A stretch of 64,000 nt of DNA, from contig MNCI01013865.1 of NCBI GenBank assembly GCA_015680685.1, positions 890,726 through 954,725 on the forward strand, in the 5' to 3' direction. The translations under genes and the position numbers were made by a program. The notes beneath the pieces were generated by a model. That model saw nothing but the letters and a program-made list of their open reading frames with translations. It did not search any database and was not told where the DNA came from. The DNA is from Gnetum montanum. Its lineage: Eukaryota > Streptophyta > Gnetopsida > Gnetales > Gnetaceae. Each line of letters begins with the position of its first letter. Position 1 is the first letter of the stretch. Of the stretch, positions 57,441 to 64,000 are shown one piece after another.

Positions 57441-58940
57441 TAATCTCACATCTGCAAGAGTCTAGGGTGTATGCACTTAACCCACGACTTAATAAACGGC
57501 AAGCACCCAGAAGGATACCTTATCCCCAAGGTAACCCAAGGTAGTTCTACCAACCCTTAATGTATTATCCATGTGGAACTCCACCACAACCTATCGAGCA
57601 ACACCAGCAGTGGCAATACGCACAGTCATGGGGGATGCCACCACTAAGACAATAATACCCTTACTAGCAATTGGTTTCATATGGCTATTATGTATAGCAG
57701 CCAATCTCTCAAAGTGACTATGTTGGTCACGTGACCCCACAACATCACTACCAAGCTCGGTAGTATTATAGGACTCCTTCTCCTGGGAGAGACACACCAC
57801 ACAAATACCATCCTCCAAATCCACCTACAACTCTTACACCGATAGCTCCACTACCATCCGCTCCAATGATGCAAGGGGAACTCCCCACTCAACCGCAGCA
57901 ACACAATGCTATGAGAGCTATAAATCTTCAACTCGCCACTAGTTCTGACAATTGTATAAAGAGAAGACCTTTCTTCAGAATTAGTAGTCCAAACAAGCTC
58001 TCACAGCCACAAACGATTGATCCCCCAATGTTCCTCTGTCAAATAAGGCTTCGAAGCTCCCTTAAAATCAAAAATAGAGCTCAACACATACCGTCACTGA
58101 CTAGATCAAGGAGGGCTACCTTCCCAAGAAATTATTTGATCCTAGAAGTCCTTTAATCTATCTTCAAATCACTAGGAATGAACCTTGTAAGGCTCTTCTA
58201 GACTCAAGTTCCGGAGTTAACTTGATATCGTAAGAAATGTATAAAGCCTAGAACCTGCCTCCACTAAGGAAGAGCAATATTCGCTTAGAGCTGGCGGACC
58301 AATCCATCACTGTTCCCTTGGGACTAGTTGAGGACATCGTTACCACTGTGTATGGTTGGTCATACCCAGCTGATTTCCTAGTGATACAAGTCAACAATGA
58401 CAAAGGAGACTTCCCAATAATAATGTGAAGGGCATGGTTGAGTACCATGAATGCATGCCTAGGAATCTGTGATCTTTCCCTAGAAATATCTAAGGAAAAC
58501 ACTTTTAGGAAGATTGAGAAGAAGAAAGTTCCATGCATCACATATAGTGATACAGAGTGTGATGGCATACAGGAATGTTCAGCATTTCCTGCATGCAATC
58601 AGTGTGCCCAAGAAGTCAACATACAAAGATGCCTGTATGTAGCAACCACATAACAAAAAAACACCCAGTGGTTGACAACTAATCAGGAGAGCAACCCACT
58701 AATATGCATGGAACTAACTAAGGGAATAACGTGTGCACACGTCAAAAGCATAGATGCATTAGAGTATGAGTGTCACCAACTTCCAACCCTTAATCTAAAA
58801 ACACCAATCGAGGGAAGTTGGAAACTCTTAGAAAATTCAAATGAGTACTCTAATAGGAGAATACTAGTCTGTGTGCAACAAACCAAACCTTATCATGAAC
58901 CTAGAATAGTCTATGCAAATAGCACATTTGAGAGAGGATG
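57441..58940 (+). pseudogene. AthE Gag-Pro linker, protease and retained integrase tail
   Basis: The Gln/Pro/Tyr-rich linker runs to about 58080. Protease includes CKALLDSSSGVNLIS-like sequence (about 58185-58225), GLVEDIVTTVYGWSYPADFL (about 58321-58380) and RAWLSTMNACLGICDLSLEI (58428-58487). An open stretch 58672-58941 ends ...GSWKLLENSNEY, then ILVCVQQTKPYHEPR. The first half matches AthB at about 8670 and the second AthB at about 11480-11510, so about 2.8 kb of pol is deleted in frame. The identical joint is seen in AthA. Confidence 0.78.
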
Positions 58941-60853
58941 ACCTCACTCATTATTTTGGATCTCTCCCTTCCAACTCAATCATAGGGGAGATGGCCACCT
59001 ATGCTGATCAATCAAGGCCCTAAGTTTCTTTGTTTTGCACCTTTTTGTTTTACAAATTTCTTTAACTTTTCTTGTTTTTGTTTTACAACATCGTTCATAC
59101 TTTTTCATTTCTTTGTGTGTTTGTTTATTTTGTTAAGGTTTGTCATCCAATAAGTGCTCCTAATGATGGTATGAACTGTATTCCATTGATTACTAATGTT
59201 TTGTTTTTACCTTTAAGTTATGATGTTGATGCTTTGGTATGGTCCTTTTGATATAACAGGCAATGAGTCCACATCATCCATGCATATGGTCTCTCTTGGC
59301 TTGGAACTGTACGATCCCTTTCTCAATAATAAGAACTATCAATGAATCGATGATTGGGAATTTCTCAAACTAAAGAAGGACTCAAGGATAGAAAGGGTGT
59401 GACTTCAAGGGGATTTGATGCATTTGTGTTGGCCATTCTCTTAGGTGCTTGGATGTTTTCTTCTTAAGTTTTCCTTACCATTCTGATGTTACCCCATTAT
59501 CGGGAAGATGAATAAATAAAAATAATAAGTCTTTGCATGATGTGGTTCTCACACAAAAACATAAAAAAAATAGTGAGAATTCAAAGCACACCCCTTAGAT
59601 GAAACAATCATTTAGGCTACAAGATTGATTATGGAACTAAAATAAACATGTTTCCTCTAACTAAGGCCCTTCTTGCTTCCTACTTTCTCCTCTTTCATTT
59701 CGTCAAATGGTGATGACTCTTAGGTGGAAGCATTCTTGCTACTTCAGGCGGATGGATGGGCCAAGTGTATTAATGCGAAGTCACTGGATGTGGATTTTTT
59801 GAGGCTAGATTTGGAATGAGATCTACCAACTCACATTAACTATTAATACACAAGGGGTTGTACATCACCTTGTTCTTGAGACTCCATTCCATTCTCTTCT
59901 TTCCATCGTTCTTCCTCCATTGTTCACCTCATTGCCGGTTGTATCAATAGTCCATATTTTGGTTGATGTATCGTTTTCTTTTTGGTAAATTCTTGTGGTT
60001 AAGACTTTAACTCTTGTTTCCAAATGACATTTTTAAGAGCCTATGGACTCTTTGAATGTGGGATTGTCAGGGCATTAAGGGCATGAGCCTACTTTGGGGA
60101 GGACCCACTGGCATTCCTATTTGGTGCATCCACTAAATTCTTTCCCTTAAACATTTCTGCAATCACCATTTATTTTGCTCATTCCCATCTTTGACATCCA
60201 TTTTATCAACGTTGTTGCTATTTCTTTTTCTCCATCTTTCTTATTCCTTATCTTTTTCCATTCTATCACTTCCGAAGGTTTGCTCTCAGTCATGGGGGTC
60301 CTGGTCCAATTTTTTCAATTTTTTCAATTTTCTCTTAACCCCTACACCTTGGGTAGTCACTAGTATTATATCTCTAGATCCGCATTAGCCAATGGACCTT
60401 ACACTAAGGTAAGGTATTAACTGCATTGTGATTCATTTACCCTTGCTAATATCATACTGTGTTGTGTGTGCAGATGGCAATCATACAACAATGGATTGGA
60501 TTTGTAGGAAACACTTGGAATGGACTAGTGCAGAAGCAGTTATGCAAGGAACAAGATTGATGACGTGCTTATGGATGGACAATGAAAAGCACAATCTTGG
60601 CGTCGGCAGCAACAGAATTCTTCTTTTCTCTCTCTCTTCTCTCTTCTCTCTTAGCTGCCAAATAAGGCTGGATGTCAAATGTGCATAGTGTTCACTCTTG
60701 TTGTCATGAATACTAAGTTTGTCATGTATTGTAATGATGATCCATTCACATGTCACCCCATTCACCGTTAGTGTCATTCAAGTTAATAATCCCATACCTT
60801 CCCAATATTTTGTAAGGAACTCAAGGACGAGTTTTCATTCAGTCATGGGGGTA
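58941..60853 (+). other. AthE 3' noncoding region
   Basis: Collinear with AthA 3751-5692. No gene seen. G-rich tracts at 58979-58995, 60287-60299 and 60841-60853; the last abuts the LTR. A short interrupted CT run lies at about 60620-60650. Confidence 0.7.
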
Positions 60854-61639
60854 TGATGAGCCATGATATCGCGTCTGCCCCTGTGATATCGCATACGCGA
60901 TATCACAGCCTGCCATTAGATCTATAAATAAGAGGTGGCTTTCCCTTATTTCCCCATCTAGATCTAGACCCTTAGCCAAACTATAGCAGTTTTACCATTC
61001 CAGAGTTAGAATAATTTCCATGTGCTTGCAGTAAGAGTCTCAAAGTGAATAGATCTTTATTCAAGCAAATTATACCTAAGCACAAATTTGTGTACGGCAA
61101 TAAAGATAAACTTTCTGATAAACCTTGCATCATGTGGACTAAGCTAAATAGGATTTAATTACTGTTAAATGTTTAAATTCTCTCGTAGATAATTAATCTC
61201 TCTCAACCCTTGACTCTCCTAGTTAAGCACATTTAATATGACCACTTCGAGCACATGTGTAATGCTTGGTAACCCAGTAACAAATAGCGTTTGGTAATCC
61301 CAATAGCGTTGCACTGGTTCAGGGTGTGTGCGGCAAGTGGGAATGGATACTAGTACTAGGATAATTAGAACTTAGTTAATGAAAGTTAGTCATTTAGTCT
61401 CTTCACCTTTCCCCTATTAGCATAGGCGTTAAAAAGATAAAAGATATAAAAATCATACACCTCAGGCTTACTTAACCATACAACCGTGACCATACAAGTA
61501 AGTCTGGGAAGACAACGATTAATTAACCTTAAGTGTTCCATTAGGGTGCATAAGCACTTAGTCCTTGGAGTTCGATCAGATCGTGTGTGAGATGCTCATA
61601 TTTGTATGGTTGAGTGTAGGGGTACCTCGCCACTCATCA
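60854..61639 (+). repeat. AthE 3' LTR
   Basis: 786 bp, TGATGAG to CTCATCA, TATAAATA at 60923-60930. Nearly identical to 18566-19186 plus 55252-55413, and followed by the target duplication ACGGG. Confidence 0.94.
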
Positions 61640-61644
61640 ACGGG

Positions 61645-62998
61645 CAATGCCACCATCAAGGCAACAATATCCATACAGGTAACTAAACCATTATGGATAT
61701 TATGTTCAGTGTCCAATATCTCCAAGAAACACATTAGTTCAAACTTCTTCTCCTTACTATCCATTAGAATACAATATACCTACAACTCCAAGGATGGATT
61801 AGAGTCATGTATAGTTTCTTGTAGCTGGTCCATCAAATCCCTCTTCCAATTCTTTATCACCAATGCCACCACCTACTATGCAAGGTGAATTACCATCACA
61901 ACCACAACAAAGAAAAGCTACAAGGGCAGTGAAGATTCAAATAGAAAATCCTACCAGTAACACTAAGGGCCAAATGAAGAAACATCCTTTCTTTAGGACA
62001 AGTCCTGAAAAGGCTAGTAGAATTAGAGCTTCATCAAGACCAACTTCCCCTACCAAGAATTCTCCTACTACCAACAAGCTTCCACCATCATCTAATCCAA
62101 ACATGCAAACTGTTGTGCTTACAAAAATTGTTACAAATTGGATACAGGTAGGGCCACTCCCTAAGAAGAGAATTGATCTAGGAATTTCTTTGATTTATCT
62201 ACGAGTAGCTAGAAATCTACCATGAAAAGCTCTACTAAACTCAATTTCCAAAGTAAATTTGATCTCTTACAAAAAATATCAAGCATGGAACGTACCACCA
62301 TTGAAAGAGTGTAACATCAACTTAAAGCTTACAAATTAGTTTTTCGCCATTCCTTTGGGACATATAGATGATGTAGTGACCATTTTCTATGGGTGATCTT
62401 ATCCAACAAACTTTCTAGTAATCGATGTAAAAGATGTTGATAAGGAATTTTCAATTATCATGGGGAGAGCATGGCTTAGCACAATCAATGCTAAGATAAG
62501 CATCAGAGATCTATCTATTGAAATTCCTAAGGAGAATAAGCATGAGGCCATACACACATAGTGAATACCATGCATTACTACTGAAAGAAAAGGGTGCATT
62601 TGTGGACCGATCCTTTAGAATGTCAACATAATCACCATACCAGTCCACAACAATAGTGAAAAATAAATGTGTGCAAAAGAAAGAATAGGAGACACTAAAC
62701 CAAAAGACATCCAATGGCCAACAATTGAGAACCTTCAACCATATAAAATATGCATGGAACAATCTAACTCATTTATAAATTCCCATTCTGAAGAATGACT
62801 CTAACTAAGGACCCAAAAACAAAATTAACAGCTCATAATCATACACTAAAAGAGAAAGAGAATAAGGACTTAGACAATCAAAATTCAACTACCATCAAAA
62901 TTAAATGGGACAATAATAGAAAAGTTAAATCGATAAAGATGGTAAGTGAATCACCTAAAGTGTATGATCTAGGAGACCTAGGGAGTATTTTCTAAACA
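61645..62998 (+). pseudogene. AthD Gag-Pro linker and protease-like region
   Basis: An open 120-codon stretch (61863-62225) gives a Pro/Thr/Lys-rich linker ending RIDLGISLIYLRVARNLP. It continues ALLNSISKVNLIS (about 62228-62268), matching LLDSSSGVNLIS with the Asp changed to Asn, so the protease is dead at its active site. MGRAWLSTINAKISIRDLSI follows (62460-62520). After 62795 a 66-codon open stretch rich in Lys and Asn has no clear counterpart. The region ends at TAA 62993, just before a TCAGTCATGGGGGAGA tract (63012-63027). Confidence 0.68.
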
Positions 62999-63039
62999 CT
63001 CACCCATGCGTTCAGTCATGGGGGAGACACTATACCTTG

Positions 63040-63330
63040 ATTCCAAAATTAATAAATACTTTTCCATTTTTTGTTTTACAATTCTTTTTACTTTTCCTAC
63101 TTCTTGATACAATTTTTACTATTATTTAATATCTTTCATGTTCTTTGACATTTTCTTATTCTTTCATATTTTTAATTTCTTAAATTTTTGACATTTTCTT
63201 TGATATACCTTCTAATTCTTTGACATTTTCCATTCATTTAACATTTTTCATTCTTTACACATTTTCACAATTCTTACTATCTTTTTCATTTTTTTCATAC
63301 TTTGTTTTTAAACCCCTTGTAAATAATTTT
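63040..63330 (+). repeat. T-rich degenerate repeat in AthD 3' region
   Basis: Irregular units of the type TTCTTTGACATTTTC and related words recur about ten times. The corresponding part of AthA and AthE is also T-rich but not so repetitive. No coding sequence. Confidence 0.7.
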
Positions 63331-64000
63331 TCTTACCAATAAGACACATTCCAAATAAAGGTAAGATGTAGTTGAATAAAGTGAAGATTTCTCTATGTTA
63401 TCAAGTCATAAGAAACTGATTATTTAAATAGTGAGCCCACATCATCCATCCATCCATTCCATTAATAACAGGTTCTTACCATGGCCATAATGATATTCTT
63501 TTCTATCATATAACCAAGAATTAACTTGTGATCATTATTCCTAGATAGAAAAGTGAAGAACCAAGTGGCAATGAAAAGGGTATGACATCAAGGAGAATTG
63601 TGGATTCTTTTGGATTACTGTTGTGAGTTCTATCATATTGCTAAGGTTGTATTATATCCTTGTAGATCTAACAAAAATGGGAATAAGAGTAAAATAAGTC
63701 TTGCCTTGAAAACTTGACACAAATAAAAATAAAAGAGCACAAAATAAATTTCTAGGGGTTCCACTGGAAAGACATGTTACCCATGCCTAAAGGTAGGCGA
63801 CTTCTCAAAAATCTAAAAAATAAACAAACTGCCATAAATAAACTCCTTCCTCGGGAAATATGCCAAGCGACAATACACCTTGCAACATTAATAGTCTTAT
63901 AGTTGTAATCCCAAAAGATGATAAGATGTGATGTCATTGGAATGTGGTCTAGACTTGGTTTGAATCTTGGACACAAAGGCTAGTGATTACTTTAACCACT

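Larger units (their letters stand above)
18566..61639 (+). mobile_element. AthE: complete non-autonomous Athila-like element, split by TatA
   Basis: Both ends are visible: TGATGAG at 18566, CTCATCA at 61639, flanked by ACGGG on both sides. Removing TatA and one copy of its target duplication leaves about 7.0 kb: 5' LTR (783 bp), primer site, gag, protease, noncoding region and 3' LTR (786 bp). RT, RNase H and integrase are absent, with the same junction as AthA. The gag is better preserved than in AthA, so this copy probably inserted more recently. Confidence 0.92.
61645..64000 (+). mobile_element. AthD, right part, running off the window
   Basis: Continues AthD after AthE: linker, protease-like region, then from about 63000 a T-rich noncoding region. 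Landmarks shared with AthB and AthE include GAGCCCACATCATCCATCCA (63431-63450), AAGTCTTGCCTTG (63698) and ACATGTTACCCATGCC (63772-63787). No RT or integrase occurs before the noncoding region. The 3' LTR is beyond the window. Confidence 0.75.

Overview
This window is a piece of a large, repeat-packed flowering or seed plant genome; the exact species cannot be told from the sequence. I see no host gene, rRNA or tRNA. Practically every base belongs to Ty3/gypsy LTR retrotransposons inserted into one another. One unresolved base (N) lies at 13647.

Layout. Five elements of one Athila-like family lie on the + strand: AthA (1-6494), AthB (6495-14447), AthC (14448-16341, 3' end only), AthD (16342-18565 continuing at 61645-64000) and AthE (18566-61639). 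Their LTRs (about 0.8-0.9 kb) begin TGATGA(G), end CTCATCA (CTCATTA in AthB), carry a TATAAATA box, and are followed by a primer site like the tRNA-Asp type. Two very large Tat-clade elements lie on the - strand: TatA (19187-55246) and, inside it, TatB (34433-52996). Three insertions are proven by perfect 5-bp target duplications: AthE in the AthD gag (ACGGG), TatA in the 5' LTR of AthE (TACTT), and TatB in the gag of TatA (AGAGC). This orders them AthD, then AthE, then TatA, then TatB as the youngest.

AthB is the only Athila copy here with RT, RNase H and integrase, all broken by stops. AthA and AthE are gag-protease elements that lost RT to integrase through what looks like the same deletion, so they form a non-autonomous subfamily.

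The main discovery is in the Tat elements. Each carries, between protease and reverse transcriptase, a complete gene-like unit on the opposite (+) strand: about eight exons with GT-AG introns that keep frame, a TATA box upstream in TatB, and poly(A) signals. TatB has it at 41865-46150 and TatA at about 26423-30884, with matching exon layout. Exon 2 looks like a NIF/FCP1-type (HAD fold) phosphatase domain whose catalytic aspartates are lost; the last large exon is coiled-coil-like. On both sides of this unit, and again after integrase, lie arrays of a short hairpin-forming motif (AGTTTAAGGYC...GGRCC). Each Tat element also uses its own palindromic word (TATACGC in TatB, CTACGCTATGC in TatA) in both the LTRs and the introns or leader of the antisense gene. 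All coding sequences are decayed to some degree, so these are fossils of systems that once worked.
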